Translations under genes and position numbers: made by a program
DNA from: an uncultured Gammaproteobacteria bacterium
GTDB taxonomy: Bacteria > Pseudomonadota > Gammaproteobacteria > Enterobacterales > Psychrobiaceae
Assembly: GCA_937139475.1 (NCBI GenBank)
Contig: CAKZQF010000031.1
Coordinates: forward strand, 170,163 to 234,162
Length of the DNA: 64,000 nt
Reading direction: 5' to 3'
Notes under the pieces: model-generated
What the model was told of the DNA's origin: nothing
What the model saw: only the letters and a program-made list of their open reading frames with translations
The model's database searches: none
Shown here: positions 9,670 through 20,351 of the stretch, piece after piece
Numbering within the stretch: the first letter of the stretch is position 1
Layout: each line of letters begins with the position of its first letter

Positions 9670-10557
9670 TTGTTAAAACAAAGAATTATTACCGCTTTAG
9701 TACTTGCCCCCTTGGCATTAGCAAGTATCTTTTTTTTACCGCTGGAGTTGTTTCCAGTATTTGCCGCCTTAGTTACTTTACTCGGTGCGTGGGAATGGGG
9801 CGCTTTTATTCCAGCGCATTTTGAACAACAAAAGCCATCAGCGGCTACGACTAAAATGTATCGTGTTGTGTTCACGCTAACATTAACCCTCCTGTTAGTC
9901 AGTTTTATGGTACTGGTTCCGGTAGATAGCCTATGGCTTAACGGTCAGTTACATCCAATTTACGAAGCAGCACTGGTTATTGCGTTGATATGGTGGATTG
10001 CCAGTACGGCCATGGTATTTTGTTACCCTAAGGGGCAAGCTTTTTGGCAGCAAAGTGATTTCTATAAAGGACTGTTTGGTCAGTTAACGCTTATCCCGTT
10101 CTGGTTGGGGCTAATTGCTTTAAGAAGTTATGGTTATAGTAACGATCCGATGTTGGGCGCCTTTCTGATTATGATGGTATTTGGCATTGTGTGGGGGGCC
10201 GACGTCGGTGCATATTTTGTTGGACGCAGTCTTGGTAAACGCAAGCTGATGCCAAATGTAAGCCCCGGTAAGACCCTGGAAGGGATGTTAGGCGGTGTAG
10301 CCACAGCAATGGCCGTTGTTTTCTTAGCGCAAAGTTATTTTTATAATATTGAGCTTCACCTATTGATGCTGTTGGGGTTATTTGCTGCACTGGCCTCAGT
10401 ATTTGGTGACTTAAGTGAAAGCATGTTCAAGCGTAGCAGTAGCATAAAAGATAGCGGTACGCTGTTACCTGGGCATGGCGGTGTATTAGATCGAATCGAT
10501 AGCCTGACAGCAGCAATTCCTTTGTTCGCCTTGGGCTATTTCTTCTTGGTGGCCTAA
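9670..10557 (+). CDS. cdsA: Phosphatidate cytidylyltransferase
   Basis: Integral inner-membrane enzyme that makes CDP-diacylglycerol from phosphatidic acid and CTP. 295 aa with about seven to eight hydrophobic segments from residue 5 on. The family signature lies near the C-terminus: [20 protein letters not shown] followed by GVLDRIDS. The start is TTG at 9670, preceded by AAAGGAT; no good ATG is available. The stop overlaps the ispC start (TAATG), so the two are translationally coupled. Confidence 0.97.
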   Translation: MLKQRIITALVLAPLALASIFFLPLELFPVFAALVTLLGAWEWGAFIPAHFEQQKPSAATTKMYRVVFTLTLTLLLVSFMVLVPVDSLWLNGQLHPIYEAALVIALIWWIASTAMVFCYPKGQAFWQQSDFYKGLFGQLTLIPFWLGLIALRSYGYSNDPMLGAFLIMMVFGIVWGADVGAYFVGRSLGKRKLMPNVSPGKTLEGMLGGVATAMAVVFLAQSYFYNIELHLLMLLGLFAALASVFGDLSESMFKRSSSIKDSGTLLPGHGGVLDRIDSLTAAIPLFALGYFFLVA

Positions 10558-11753
10558 TGTCTTTGCAACAAATCACAATTTTAGGCGCCACAGGCTCTAT
10601 TGGCTCAAGCACGTTAGATATCATTCGAATTAACCCGGAGCAATATCAGGTGTTTGCGATTGCAGCACAACAAAGCGTCGAAAAAATGCGTAGCTTATGC
10701 GAAGAGTTTAATCCCGTTTACGCTGTTATGGTCAATGAGAATGCCGCGAAAGCATTACGCACTTCACTTGCAAATGATTGCTCAACACAAGTGCTGTGCG
10801 GCCAAGATGCCCTTGTCTCAATATGCCAAGATGAGCGAGTAGACATTGTGATGGCCGCCATTGTTGGTGCCGCTGGACTGCTCCCCACTATTGCAGCGGT
10901 TAAAGCGAATAAGCGCGTGCTGCTTGCTAATAAAGAAGCCTTAGTGATGTCTGGCGAGCTATTTATTAACGAATTACGCAACTCTAGTGCGTTATTGATG
11001 CCTGTTGATAGTGAGCACAATGCAATTTTTCAATCTTTACCTAGCGCTGCGCAGCAACAAATAGGTCATTGTCCCCTAGAGGAACTTGGGGTAAGTAAAT
11101 TGCTGTTAACGGGCTCTGGCGGACCTTTTTTAACCCGTGAACTCGCTACGTTACCTGATGTGACCCCCGCTCAAGCCTGTGCTCATCCGAACTGGACTAT
11201 GGGACGTAAAATCTCGGTAGATTCTGCCACCATGATGAATAAGGGCCTTGAGTACATTGAAGCCCGTTGGTTATTTGATACTCAGCCTAACCAAATCGAA
11301 GTGGTTATTCATCCACAAAGTGTTATACATTCGATGGTGCAATACATCGATGGCTCGGTGATTGCGCAGTTAGGCCAGCCTGATATGCGAACGCCAATTG
11401 CCTATGCAATGGCATACCCACAGCGCTTAACCTCCGGGGTTGCTCCTCTGGACTTTTCGCAGCTTAAAGATTTCAGTTTTAAGGCGCCAGACTATCAGCG
11501 CTTTCCTTGCCTTAAGTTAGCAATCGATGCCTGTTATTATGGTCAAGGCGCTACGACTAGCCTAAACGCGGCGAATGAGATTTGTGTTGAGGCATTTCTA
11601 CAAGGAGAAATTGGCTTTACCGACATTGCAGCGATTAACCAACAAGTGTTAGACCAGAGTGATCTGAGCATTGCCTCGTGCCTTGAAAGTATTTTGGCGA
11701 CCGATCAACAAGCTCGCACGATTGCGCAAACAATAATTAGCAAAGGAGCATAG
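10557..11753 (+). CDS. ispC: 1-deoxy-D-xylulose-5-phosphate reductoisomerase
   Basis: Second step of the methylerythritol phosphate route to isoprenoids; NADPH-dependent, cytosolic. 398 aa, equal to E. coli Dxr. The Rossmann motif [12 protein letters not shown] is at residues 10-21. The substrate and metal site is visible as [19 protein letters not shown] and the [13 protein letters not shown] segment. The ATG shares one base with the cdsA stop. It sits upstream of uppS substrates in metabolism, so this gene block joins isoprenoid supply to carrier lipid and phospholipid synthesis. Confidence 0.98.
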   Translation: MSLQQITILGATGSIGSSTLDIIRINPEQYQVFAIAAQQSVEKMRSLCEEFNPVYAVMVNENAAKALRTSLANDCSTQVLCGQDALVSICQDERVDIVMAAIVGAAGLLPTIAAVKANKRVLLANKEALVMSGELFINELRNSSALLMPVDSEHNAIFQSLPSAAQQQIGHCPLEELGVSKLLLTGSGGPFLTRELATLPDVTPAQACAHPNWTMGRKISVDSATMMNKGLEYIEARWLFDTQPNQIEVVIHPQSVIHSMVQYIDGSVIAQLGQPDMRTPIAYAMAYPQRLTSGVAPLDFSQLKDFSFKAPDYQRFPCLKLAIDACYYGQGATTSLNAANEICVEAFLQGEIGFTDIAAINQQVLDQSDLSIASCLESILATDQQARTIAQTIISKGA

Positions 11754-11758
11754 AGTCA

Positions 11759-13111
11759 GTGGATATCTTATGGAACTTCATCTCCTTTATTGTCGCGCTT
11801 GGCCTTTTGGTTGCTATTCATGAATACGGCCACTTTTGGACTGCACGTCGCTGTGGTGTAACGGTGCAGCGCTTTTCTATTGGTTTTGGCAAAGTGATTT
11901 GGCGAAAGATAGGTAAGGATGGTACTGAATATGTCATCGCTGCAATTCCCTTAGGCGGCTATGTCAAAATGCTCGATGAACGAATTGATGAAGTGGCGCC
12001 AGAAGACCAAGACGGGGCATTTAACCGCAAGAGTGTATGGGCGCGTATCGCTATTGTCGCGGCAGGCCCTTTGGCCAATTTCTTATTTGCAATTTTCGCG
12101 TTTTGGTTAATGTATCTCATTGGCGTCACAGGGATTAAGCCGATTGTAGGTGAAATAGCACCGACTTCGATTGCTGCCAAAGCCGGCATTGAAAGTGGCG
12201 ATGAAATTGTATCGATTGATGGTCAAGTGACTCAGCACTGGCAAGATGTCAATCTGGCGTTAGTTGGCGCTTATGGTCAAACGAGTAGCGAAGTTATGGT
12301 GAGAAGCACACCAACACAAACGCCGCTGCCAAAGCATCTTGATTTAAGTCAGTGGCAGTTTGAGCCTGAGAAACAAAGCCCTTTTCAATCTCTAGGACTA
12401 CAACCTTATTTCCCTGAACCTCTGCTCATACTGTCAGCGGTAGCTGAAGATTCGCCTGCACACCTGGCTGGCTTACGTGTCGGTGACAAACTCATTAGTG
12501 TAGCTGGCGTAAAAGTAACCAAGTGGCAACAGTTTGTTAAAATAATTGAACAAAGCGGTGGAACTTCTGTTACGGTGGCCTATCAAAGAAATGACTCGGT
12601 GATAAATAGCCGTATAACACCGCAACGAAAAGTTAACGACAACGGTATTTCTATTGGTTATGCCGGTGTTAGTCCAACGCCAGTGCCTTGGCCTGAAAGT
12701 AGTCAGGTGATGCTTGATTACACTATCGTTGGAGCACTTGGCAAAGGCGTAGATAAAACTTGGCAGTTGGTTACCTTGAGTTTTAATATGATTGGTAAAT
12801 TAATCACTGGTGATTTGTCTGTCAAAAATTTAAGCGGTCCATTGTCGATAGCACAAGGCGCAGGTCAAAGTGCTAGTTATGGGATTGTCGCTTTTTTAGG
12901 TTTTCTGGCGCTAATTAGTGTTAATTTGGGAATAATTAATTTATTACCACTGCCTGTGCTTGATGGTGGCCATCTGATGTATTACTTTATAGAACTTTTC
13001 ACAGGCAAACCTGTCCCTGAAAAAGTGCAAGAAGTAGGCTTTCGTATTGGCGCTGCTCTGTTGTTTATGCTGATGAGCATAGCAATTTTTAATGATTTTT
13101 CTCGACTGTAA
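11759..13111 (+). CDS. rseP: Site-2 intramembrane zinc metalloprotease RseP
   Basis: Cleaves the anti-sigma factor RseA within the membrane to release sigma-E, and cuts signal-peptide remnants. 450 aa, equal to the E. coli protein. HEYGH at residues 21-25 in the first membrane segment gives the zinc-binding HExxH. The third ligand is in LDGGH near residue 400. Two periplasmic PDZ domains lie between them (about 115-200 and 215-300), and the conserved GPLANF follows the first zinc motif. The start is GTG at 11759. It stands 35 nt upstream of bamA, the usual order. Confidence 0.98.
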   Translation: MDILWNFISFIVALGLLVAIHEYGHFWTARRCGVTVQRFSIGFGKVIWRKIGKDGTEYVIAAIPLGGYVKMLDERIDEVAPEDQDGAFNRKSVWARIAIVAAGPLANFLFAIFAFWLMYLIGVTGIKPIVGEIAPTSIAAKAGIESGDEIVSIDGQVTQHWQDVNLALVGAYGQTSSEVMVRSTPTQTPLPKHLDLSQWQFEPEKQSPFQSLGLQPYFPEPLLILSAVAEDSPAHLAGLRVGDKLISVAGVKVTKWQQFVKIIEQSGGTSVTVAYQRNDSVINSRITPQRKVNDNGISIGYAGVSPTPVPWPESSQVMLDYTIVGALGKGVDKTWQLVTLSFNMIGKLITGDLSVKNLSGPLSIAQGAGQSASYGIVAFLGFLALISVNLGIINLLPLPVLDGGHLMYYFIELFTGKPVPEKVQEVGFRIGAALLFMLMSIAIFNDFSRL

Positions 13112-13146
13112 TCAGTCGAATAATAAGGATAATAAAATAAAGCATT

Positions 13147-15624
13147 ATGAAGTTTTCCAAACTTTTGGCACCTATTGCCCTTTTAGGAACTAGTTTTAGT
13201 TCCATTGCAGCTCAGCCTTTTACGGTAACTGATATTCGTATCGATGGATTACAGCGGGTAGCGCTTGGCGCCGCACTATTGAATCTTCCGGTAAAAGTAG
13301 GGGATAGCGTTGATACGGTTACGGTACAGCGACTTATAAAAGCCCTTTATGCTTCCACTAACTTTGAAGATATTCAGGTGTCGCATGACGATGGCTTGTT
13401 AATTATTCGAGTAAAAGAGCGTGCAACCATATCAGCTGTAAGCTTTGAGGGAAATAAAGACCTAAAAGATGAACAGCTTAATGAAAGTTTAAGTGGTTCG
13501 GGCATTCGTGTTGGTGAGCCTCTTGACCGCACTATGCTAACTGAAATCGAAAAAGGCTTAGAAGATTTTTACTTTAGCGTAGGTAAGTATTCTGCCGATG
13601 TTGAAGCGAGCATTACACAGCTTGCGCGTAATCGTGTTGAGTTAAAGTTTACCTTTAAAGAAGGTGATGCGGCTGATATTGAGCAAATCAATTTAGTTGG
13701 CAACAAGATTTTTAATGACCAAGAGTTGAAAGATCAGCTAGAGCTTACTGATCATACAGCGTGGTGGAACTTTTTTGGTGAACGTCGTTACCAAAAGCAA
13801 AAGCTTCAAGGTGATATCGAAACACTGGAATCTTTCTATAAAGACCGCGGTTATATCCAATTCAAAGTCGACAGTACTCAAGTGTCAATGACCCCAAACA
13901 AGAAAGGGCTATATATCACCCTTAATCTTAATGAAGGCGAGATATACAAGGTTAAAGACGTTAACCTTATCGGTAATATAGAAAAATATCGCGAGATACT
14001 TGAAAAGTTAGTGCCGATAAAAGGTGAAATGACCTATAGCGGCGCAGATGTTACCTACACGGAAGAAATGATTTCGCGCTATTTGGGCCGTTTCGGTTAC
14101 GCTTTTCCAAAAGTGACGACCTTCCCAGACATTGATGAAGAAACTAAAGAGGTAACACTCAATTTCAATATTGAGCCTGGTCAACGTGTTTATGTAAACG
14201 AAATACGATTTAACGGTAACAGCACCACCGAAGATGAAGTATTACGTCGTGAAATGCGTCAGCTAGAAGGTTCATGGCTTAACAACCAGTTGGTTGAAAG
14301 CTCAAAAGCTTACTTGAACCGCCTTGGTTTCTTTGAAGACGTTGAAACAGAAATTATTCCATTGGCAGGTTTTGAAGACCGCGTTGATGTAGAGGTTAAT
14401 GTTAAAGAACAGCCATCAGGCTCGTTTAACGCCGGTGTTGGTTACGGTAGCTATGGTGGCCTTAATCTACAACTTGGTGTACAACAAGGTAATTTCTTGG
14501 GAACTGGTAATAGCGTTGGCCTGAGTCTAAATACCAATGATTACTCAAAGAGTGTTAACCTATCATTCCGCGACCCATACTTTACCCATGACGGCATTAG
14601 TGCCGGGGCAAATTTGTATTGGTCAGAGTATGATGCGGGACGCGCCGACCTTGAGCAATATAATAACAAATCTTACGGTATAGGTTTTGATGTAGGCTTC
14701 CCGATCAATCCTGTCAGTCGTGTTTCTCTAGGCTTAGCTTATCGCCATAATGGTATCTCAAAGTTAAGTACATATGAGCAAGTTAAGCCGTTCTACAACG
14801 TATACGGCGGCGACAATAACGGTAATATCGAATTTAACAACTTTGAAGTCTCTGCAGCGTGGATGCGTAATACGCTAAATCGTGCAACATTCCCGAGCTC
14901 AGGTTCATCAACAAACTTGAACGGTAAGATGACTGTGCCTGGCAGTGAAATCCAGTTCTTCAAACTATCATTTGAAAGTCGCCACTACTATCCATTAACA
15001 CGTGATCACCGTTTCTCATTGATGGGTAAAGTACGCCTAGGTTACGGTAATGGCTATGGCGAACATGAAGGTAATGATCACCTTTATGCCTTTAATGAAA
15101 ATTTCCGAGCAGCTGGCAGTGGTTCACTACGCGGCTTTAAGTCAAACACGATTGGACCTAAAGCGGTTTACTTGTTTGGTAGCGGCGAAAATGGCGGAAG
15201 CACACCAATTGATATTATCGATGGTAAAAACCCGCCTATCTACGGCGATCCAAATCAAATTGGTATCAATAAGTACAGCTCAATTGGTGGTAATGCACTA
15301 GCGCTTGCTACAATGGAGCTATTCGTGCCGACACCGTTCCTAGATGAAGGCGCTTCCAGTTCAGTGAGAACGAGTGTCTTTGTTGAAGCCGGCAATGTTT
15401 GGGACACGGAATTTGATTTTAATAAATATAGCAATTTCCCTGCTTCAGAAATTGACAAAATATACGATTTCGCCGACCCTAGTTTATATCGCGCATCATA
15501 CGGTCTGTCAGTACAATGGTTGTCGCCAATGGGACCAATGGTCTTTAGTTTAGCGCGGCCGTTAAAAGAAGTTAAAGGTGACGAATTAGAGGTGTTCTCA
15601 TTTAACATCGGTACAACTTTTTAA
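13147..15624 (+). CDS. bamA: Outer-membrane assembly factor BamA
   Basis: Core of the BAM complex, which inserts beta-barrel proteins in the outer membrane. 825 aa. A signal peptide (residues 1 to about 22, ending SSIAAQP) precedes five POTRA domains (about 24-420) and a 16-strand Omp85 barrel that ends with FNIGTTF. The terminal Phe is the usual outer-membrane signature. The barrel contains the lid-loop/strand motif GSLRGF (VRGF-like) near residue 660. It is followed by skp, the periplasmic chaperone that feeds it. Confidence 0.98.
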   Translation: MKFSKLLAPIALLGTSFSSIAAQPFTVTDIRIDGLQRVALGAALLNLPVKVGDSVDTVTVQRLIKALYASTNFEDIQVSHDDGLLIIRVKERATISAVSFEGNKDLKDEQLNESLSGSGIRVGEPLDRTMLTEIEKGLEDFYFSVGKYSADVEASITQLARNRVELKFTFKEGDAADIEQINLVGNKIFNDQELKDQLELTDHTAWWNFFGERRYQKQKLQGDIETLESFYKDRGYIQFKVDSTQVSMTPNKKGLYITLNLNEGEIYKVKDVNLIGNIEKYREILEKLVPIKGEMTYSGADVTYTEEMISRYLGRFGYAFPKVTTFPDIDEETKEVTLNFNIEPGQRVYVNEIRFNGNSTTEDEVLRREMRQLEGSWLNNQLVESSKAYLNRLGFFEDVETEIIPLAGFEDRVDVEVNVKEQPSGSFNAGVGYGSYGGLNLQLGVQQGNFLGTGNSVGLSLNTNDYSKSVNLSFRDPYFTHDGISAGANLYWSEYDAGRADLEQYNNKSYGIGFDVGFPINPVSRVSLGLAYRHNGISKLSTYEQVKPFYNVYGGDNNGNIEFNNFEVSAAWMRNTLNRATFPSSGSSTNLNGKMTVPGSEIQFFKLSFESRHYYPLTRDHRFSLMGKVRLGYGNGYGEHEGNDHLYAFNENFRAAGSGSLRGFKSNTIGPKAVYLFGSGENGGSTPIDIIDGKNPPIYGDPNQIGINKYSSIGGNALALATMELFVPTPFLDEGASSSVRTSVFVEAGNVWDTEFDFNKYSNFPASEIDKIYDFADPSLYRASYGLSVQWLSPMGPMVFSLARPLKEVKGDELEVFSFNIGTTF

Positions 15625-15658
15625 TATAATTAGTAAAATAAAAATAGATAAATAATTT

Positions 15659-15691
15659 AGCCAACATTTACCTGACCTTCGGTGGTTGGCT
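15659..15691 (+). terminator. bamA-skp intergenic hairpin
   Basis: AGCCAAC (15659-15665) pairs with GTTGGCT (15685-15691), closing a loop of 19 nt; inner ACC/GGT bases can extend the structure. Only three T follow. It may be a partial terminator or processing site between bamA and skp. Confidence 0.4.
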
Positions 15692-15708
15692 TTAATAAGG
15701 AGAAAGTT

Positions 15709-16227
15709 TTGAAAAAATTAGTAACAGCGGTTTCTTTAAGCGCACTTATGGTTGGCGCAACGATGAGCAGTGCAGCAGTAGCATTTGAGCAGAAGATTGG
15801 CGTAATTGATATGGCGACAATTTTCAAAAACTTGCCACAGCGTGAGCAGGTCGCTCAGCAATTACAAAGTGAGTTTAAAGAGCGTGTAGAGTCAATCCAA
15901 GCGATTGAGAAGCAAATGCAAGGCTTAGTTGATAAGCAAAAGCGTGATGGCGCGTTAATGAGCAATGAGGAAAAGACTCAAATGGCTCGTGAAATGGAAT
16001 CATTGCAAAGTGATTATCAACTAAAGCGTAAAGCACTAGAAGAAGACAACCGTCGTCGTCAAGGTGAAGAGCGCAACAAGCTCTTAATGAAAGTACAACA
16101 GGCTGTTAATGCGATTGCTAAGAGCGAAAAGTATGACATCATTATGCAATCAAATGCCGTTGCTTATATTAATAAAGAAAACGACATTTCTTCAAAAGTT
16201 GCAGCTAAAGTTGCAAAAACTAAGTAA
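15709..16227 (+). CDS. skp: Periplasmic chaperone Skp (OmpH)
   Basis: Holds unfolded outer-membrane proteins in the periplasm for delivery to BamA. The start chosen is TTG at 15709, because AAGGAG lies 7 nt upstream; an in-frame GTG at 15682 would place that ribosome binding site inside the gene. The product is 172 aa. A signal peptide (KKLVTAVSLSALMVGATMSS, cleavage near AAVAFEQ) precedes IGVIDMATIF and a long charged helical arm (about residues 50-125), the tentacle of the Skp trimer. The non-ATG start is unusual for an abundant protein. bamA lies upstream and lpxD 6 nt downstream. Confidence 0.95.
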   Translation: MKKLVTAVSLSALMVGATMSSAAVAFEQKIGVIDMATIFKNLPQREQVAQQLQSEFKERVESIQAIEKQMQGLVDKQKRDGALMSNEEKTQMAREMESLQSDYQLKRKALEEDNRRRQGEERNKLLMKVQQAVNAIAKSEKYDIIMQSNAVAYINKENDISSKVAAKVAKTK

Positions 16228-16233
16228 GACGCA

Positions 16234-17256
16234 ATGAAAACATATCGCCTTAGCGAGTTAGCTGCTGCGCTAGACGCAACTGTGGTTGGTGATGAGAGTG
16301 TTCTCATCACCAGCATAGCTACATTGAAATCTGCCCAATCTGGGCAGATTTCGTTTTTATCAAACCCAAAATATCGCGCTCAATTAACGGATTCTAAGGC
16401 AAGTGCTTGTTTACTTAGAGAGCAAGATTTAGATGGATACGAAGGGAATGCTATTGTCGTAAAAGACCCATATATGGGTTATGCTAAATTGGCGCAGTTG
16501 CTAGATTCTACCCCGCTACCTTCAACTAATATTCACCCTACAGCAGTGATTGATGAGTCTGCCGTTATTGGTAAACATGCTTGCATCGGTGCAAATACGG
16601 TTATAGAAGCTGGGGCTGTGATTGGTGATAACTGTCATCTAGGCGCTAATGGCTTTGTTGGTCAAAATACCGTAGTAGGTGCTGGCTGTAAAACCTGGGC
16701 GAATGTAAGTTTTTACCATGGCGTTACCATCGGCAGTGATTGTTTATTTCACAGCGGCTGTGTTATTGGTAGCGATGGTTTTGGCTTCGCTCCAAATAAA
16801 GGCCAGTGGTTTAAAATTCCTCAGACCGGCGGTGTTATCATAGGTAACAATGTCGAAGTCGGTGCAAATACAACGATTGACCGCGGTGCGCTAGATGCTA
16901 CCCAGGTTGATGATGGGTGTATTTTAGATAATCAAGTTCATATTGGCCATAATGTACTATTGGGCAAACACTGTGCGGTTGCAGCAAATACCGTATTTGC
17001 AGGTAGCACTCAGGTGGGCGATAACTGCATTATCGGTGGTGCATGTGCAATAAGTGGCCATTTGACCATTGTAAATGGGGTCACCATTACAGGTATGACC
17101 ATGGTTATTAAGGATATCGATAGTGCTGGTGTATACTCATCAGGGATGCCATCACAAACAAACAAAGAATGGCGCAAGAATGGCGTTCGTTATCGCCAAC
17201 TTGATGCGATGGCTAAACGACTTAAGCGCGTGGAAAATCAGCTCAATGCTGAATAG
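16234..17256 (+). CDS. lpxD: UDP-3-O-(3-hydroxyacyl)glucosamine N-acyltransferase
   Basis: Third step of lipid A synthesis; adds the N-linked hydroxyacyl chain from acyl-ACP. 340 aa (341 in E. coli). An N-terminal uridine-binding domain (residues 1 to about 100, with [12 protein letters not shown]) is followed by a left-handed beta-helix with hexapeptide repeats (IGANTV, IGDNCH, IGSDCL and so on). The catalytic His is in the [10 protein letters not shown] segment. The C-terminal helices end with the ACP-binding region. It lies between skp and fabZ, the conserved order. Confidence 0.98.
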   Translation: MKTYRLSELAAALDATVVGDESVLITSIATLKSAQSGQISFLSNPKYRAQLTDSKASACLLREQDLDGYEGNAIVVKDPYMGYAKLAQLLDSTPLPSTNIHPTAVIDESAVIGKHACIGANTVIEAGAVIGDNCHLGANGFVGQNTVVGAGCKTWANVSFYHGVTIGSDCLFHSGCVIGSDGFGFAPNKGQWFKIPQTGGVIIGNNVEVGANTTIDRGALDATQVDDGCILDNQVHIGHNVLLGKHCAVAANTVFAGSTQVGDNCIIGGACAISGHLTIVNGVTITGMTMVIKDIDSAGVYSSGMPSQTNKEWRKNGVRYRQLDAMAKRLKRVENQLNAE

Positions 17257-17291
17257 TCGCCTGGCGACCTTTAAAATTAGGAATTAATATT

Positions 17292-17738
17292 TTGTCTAAC
17301 GAATTATCACCGATTGAAATCAACGAAATTATGCAGTTGCTTCCGCATCGATACCCATTCTTACTGATCGATAAAGTAATCGATTTTGAAGTAGGAAAGT
17401 CATTACATGCGGTAAAGAATGTGACGATTAACGAGCCATTTTTTCAAGGCCACTTTCCAATCAAGCCAATAATGCCAGGTGTGTTAATTTTAGAAGCTAT
17501 GGCTCAGGCCACTGGTGTACTTGGTTTTAAAACCATTGAAAAAACGGATGATACACTTTATTACTTCGCTGCAATTGATAATGCACGCTTTAAACAACCT
17601 GTTGTGCCAGGCGATGTCATAGATATCCACGTTGAATATCTAAAAGAACGCCGCGGTATTGGCAAATTCTCTTGTCAAGCACTGGTCGATGGCAAGGTTG
17701 TATGTAGTGCTGATATTATGTGTGCACGTAAGGATTAG
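17292..17738 (+). CDS. fabZ: 3-hydroxyacyl-[ACP] dehydratase FabZ
   Basis: Dehydrates hydroxyacyl-ACP in fatty-acid elongation. 148 aa with a hot-dog fold. The active-site His is H54 in [14 protein letters not shown] and the acidic partner is E68 in [11 protein letters not shown]. The start is TTG at 17292, with TTAGGA upstream. It competes with LpxA/LpxD for the same hydroxyacyl-ACP pool, which explains its place between them. Confidence 0.98.
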   Translation: MSNELSPIEINEIMQLLPHRYPFLLIDKVIDFEVGKSLHAVKNVTINEPFFQGHFPIKPIMPGVLILEAMAQATGVLGFKTIEKTDDTLYYFAAIDNARFKQPVVPGDVIDIHVEYLKERRGIGKFSCQALVDGKVVCSADIMCARKD

Positions 17739-17741
17739 ATT

Positions 17742-18506
17742 GTGATAGACCCTTTAGCTTTTGTACATCCACAAGCAAAACTTGGCCACAACGTTTCCAT
17801 TGGTCCTTGGAGCTATATTGGTGAAGATGTTAGCTTAGGAGACAACTGTATTGTTGAATCCCATGTGGTTATTAAAGGCCCTTCAGTGATTGGCAGTGGC
17901 AACCATTTTTTCCAGTTCTCCTCTATTGGCGAGCAATGCCAGGACAAAAAGTATGCTGGTGAGCTCACTCACTTAATCATGGGCGATAACAACATTGTAC
18001 GCGAAGGGGTCACCATTCATCGTGGTACGGTACAAGACCAAGGTATCACCCGTATTGGTAGTGATAACTTGTTAATGGCCAATGCACATGTCGCGCACGA
18101 CTGTATCGTTGGTAACCATTGTATTTTAGCAAACAGCGTTAATTTAGCTGGTCACGTTGAAGTAGGGGACCATGCCATTCTTGGTGGCATGACGGGCGTA
18201 CATCAGTTTGTGAAAATAGGCGCACATGCTTTTGTTGGAGCAACCTCTTACGTTAATCAAGATGTACCTCCCTTTGTTATTTGCCAAGGCCAACCTTGTA
18301 TTCCTCGTGGCATCAATAGCGAAGGTTTAAAGCGTCGTGGCTTTGAAAAGCAGAGTATTTTAGCAATACGCCGTGGTTTTAAAACGCTATACAAACAGCA
18401 GCTACCACTAGAACAAGCAATGAATGAGCTTGCCAGCTCAGATGATGAGCAAGTAAAACACTTTGCTGAGTTTATTAAAACGTCGACTCGCGGCATCATT
18501 CGATAA
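17742..18506 (+). CDS. lpxA: UDP-N-acetylglucosamine O-acyltransferase
   Basis: First step of lipid A synthesis. 254 aa, slightly shorter than the E. coli enzyme (262). The beta-helix of hexapeptide repeats (residues 5 to about 190) contains the catalytic His in ANAHVAHDCIVGNH (residue 122-125 region). A C-terminal helical domain with GLKRRGF follows. The start is GTG at 17742, only 3 nt after the fabZ stop, so translation is probably coupled. Confidence 0.98.
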   Translation: MIDPLAFVHPQAKLGHNVSIGPWSYIGEDVSLGDNCIVESHVVIKGPSVIGSGNHFFQFSSIGEQCQDKKYAGELTHLIMGDNNIVREGVTIHRGTVQDQGITRIGSDNLLMANAHVAHDCIVGNHCILANSVNLAGHVEVGDHAILGGMTGVHQFVKIGAHAFVGATSYVNQDVPPFVICQGQPCIPRGINSEGLKRRGFEKQSILAIRRGFKTLYKQQLPLEQAMNELASSDDEQVKHFAEFIKTSTRGIIR

Positions 18507-18527
18507 CCACTGCGTAAAGGAAAACTT

Positions 18528-19721
18528 GTGGATATTAATTCAAGTTCCGTTTCTCAAGGCACGATCGAAATCGTGCCTAACCTCCTCCCCATTCGTATAG
18601 GCATTGTCGCCGGTGAAGTTTCCGGTGATATCTTGGGTGCTAGTTTTATTAAAGCCGTCAAACAACGTTATCCCAATGCGATATTTGAAGGGATTGGCGG
18701 CCCATTGATGAAAGAGCTCGGCTGTCAAAGTTTATTTGATATGGATGAACTCTCGGTCATGGGGCTGGTTGAAGTTTTTAGTCGCCTACGCCGATTGTTT
18801 AAAATAAAAGATAGCCTTTGCGAGCATTTTACGGCAAACCCGCCAGATGTTTTTGTTGGTATTGATGCACCAGATTTTAATTTGCGTCTTGAGCTACAGC
18901 TTAAAAACGCTGGTATTAAAACAGTCCAATACGTGAGCCCCTCCATCTGGGCTTGGCGTCAAAAGCGTATTTTTAAGGTGGCCGCGGCCACCAACTTAGT
19001 GCTTGCGTTGCTGCCATTTGAAAAAGAATTTTATGATAACCATGGTTTTCCTTGTGCCTATATAGGACATACGCTGGCCGATGAAATCAATCCACATATG
19101 GATAAGGTGAAAGCGCGTAAATCCTTGGGACTAAAGGAATCGGGACAAATTCTGGCATTAATGCCAGGGAGTCGCTCCAGTGAGCTTAAATACAACAGTG
19201 ATATGTATTTATTGGCAGCATTAAAACTCGCTGACAAATTTCCTGATTTATCCTTTGTTATACCGCTTGTTAACAGTCAGAGAAAACAGCAGTTTTTAGC
19301 GAGAAAAGAAATACTGGCGCCACAATTAACGATCACCCTAATAGACGGACAATCGCGCGAGGTTATGGCGGCTAGTGATGCGATCATTTTGGCTTCAGGT
19401 ACAGCAACGCTTGAAGGATTATTAGTTAATCGGCCAATGCTTGTTGCCCATAAAATTCACTGGCTTACCTACAAAATATTTAAGCCTTTGATGAAAGTGA
19501 AGCATTATTCACTGCCAAACTTATTGGCGAAAAAAGAATTAGTCGTTGAGCTGATTCAAGATGATGCCACGGTAGATAATATTGTGGAGCAGGCAAGCAT
19601 CTTATTAACTCAGGATATGAGTCATATCACTAAGCAGTTTAGTGACATCCAAAAAAATCTACAATGCAATGCCAGTCAAAAAGCCGCAGAGCAGGTACTT
19701 GCGCTAATTAACCATAAGTAA
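18528..19721 (+). CDS. lpxB: Lipid A disaccharide synthase
   Basis: Condenses UDP-diacylglucosamine with lipid X; a peripheral inner-membrane GT19 glycosyltransferase. 397 aa (382 in E. coli); the extra residues are an N-terminal extension before [16 protein letters not shown]. Conserved segments include [30 protein letters not shown] and the acceptor-site motif [10 protein letters not shown] start at 18528, 21 nt after lpxA. rnhB follows 10 nt downstream. Confidence 0.97.
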   Translation: MDINSSSVSQGTIEIVPNLLPIRIGIVAGEVSGDILGASFIKAVKQRYPNAIFEGIGGPLMKELGCQSLFDMDELSVMGLVEVFSRLRRLFKIKDSLCEHFTANPPDVFVGIDAPDFNLRLELQLKNAGIKTVQYVSPSIWAWRQKRIFKVAAATNLVLALLPFEKEFYDNHGFPCAYIGHTLADEINPHMDKVKARKSLGLKESGQILALMPGSRSSELKYNSDMYLLAALKLADKFPDLSFVIPLVNSQRKQQFLARKEILAPQLTITLIDGQSREVMAASDAIILASGTATLEGLLVNRPMLVAHKIHWLTYKIFKPLMKVKHYSLPNLLAKKELVVELIQDDATVDNIVEQASILLTQDMSHITKQFSDIQKNLQCNASQKAAEQVLALINHK

Positions 19722-19731
19722 GAAGAGTATT

Positions 19732-20331
19732 ATGCCAACTGAAGCTGAGTTTCAATTCCCACATCTTATTGTCGCTGGTGTCGATGAGGTTGGACGCGGT
19801 CCGCTTGTCGGGGGTGTGGTAACTGCCGCTGTTATCTTAGATCCAAATAACCCGATAGCAGGGCTTGCCGATTCAAAAAAATTGTCTGACAAAAAGCGCG
19901 ATCTGTTGTTTGATGAAATTGTATTAAAGGCGAAGGCCTTCGCTATCGGTCGTGCTAATCCTCAAGAAATTGACCAGCTCAATATTTTGCATGCAACGAT
20001 GCTGGCAATGCAGCGCGCCGTTGCGGGACTGAATATCACCCCCCAGCACGTACTGATTGATGGCAACAGAGTCCCACAACTTGCTATGTCTAGCCAAGCG
20101 GTAGTTAAAGGCGATGCTCGCGTTGAAGAAATTAGTGCGGCCTCTATTATTGCCAAAGTGACGCGTGATCGGGAAATGGAGGCCTTAGATAAGGAATATC
20201 CGCAGTTTGGGTTTGCTAAACACAAGGGCTACCCAACGAAACTTCATTTTGAAATGATAGAACAACACGGCGTAACAACTCATCATCGTAAAAGTTTTAA
20301 ACCGGTGAAAAAAGCCCTCGGCTTATTGTAA
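19732..20331 (+). CDS. rnhB: Ribonuclease HII
   Basis: Removes ribonucleotides from DNA and RNA primers. 199 aa (198 in E. coli). Catalytic acidic residues are visible as D18-E19 in [11 protein letters not shown], Asp in VLIDGNRVP and Asp in [15 protein letters not shown]. The lpxB-rnhB-dnaE order is conserved in gammaproteobacteria. Confidence 0.97.
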   Translation: MPTEAEFQFPHLIVAGVDEVGRGPLVGGVVTAAVILDPNNPIAGLADSKKLSDKKRDLLFDEIVLKAKAFAIGRANPQEIDQLNILHATMLAMQRAVAGLNITPQHVLIDGNRVPQLAMSSQAVVKGDARVEEISAASIIAKVTRDREMEALDKEYPQFGFAKHKGYPTKLHFEMIEQHGVTTHHRKSFKPVKKALGLL

Positions 20332-20351
20332 TAACCTCAATAGGACTTTAT

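Noticed and set aside
15682..15708. Earlier GTG start for skp
   Set aside because: The only good ribosome binding site lies inside this extension, and the signal peptide starts properly at the TTG.
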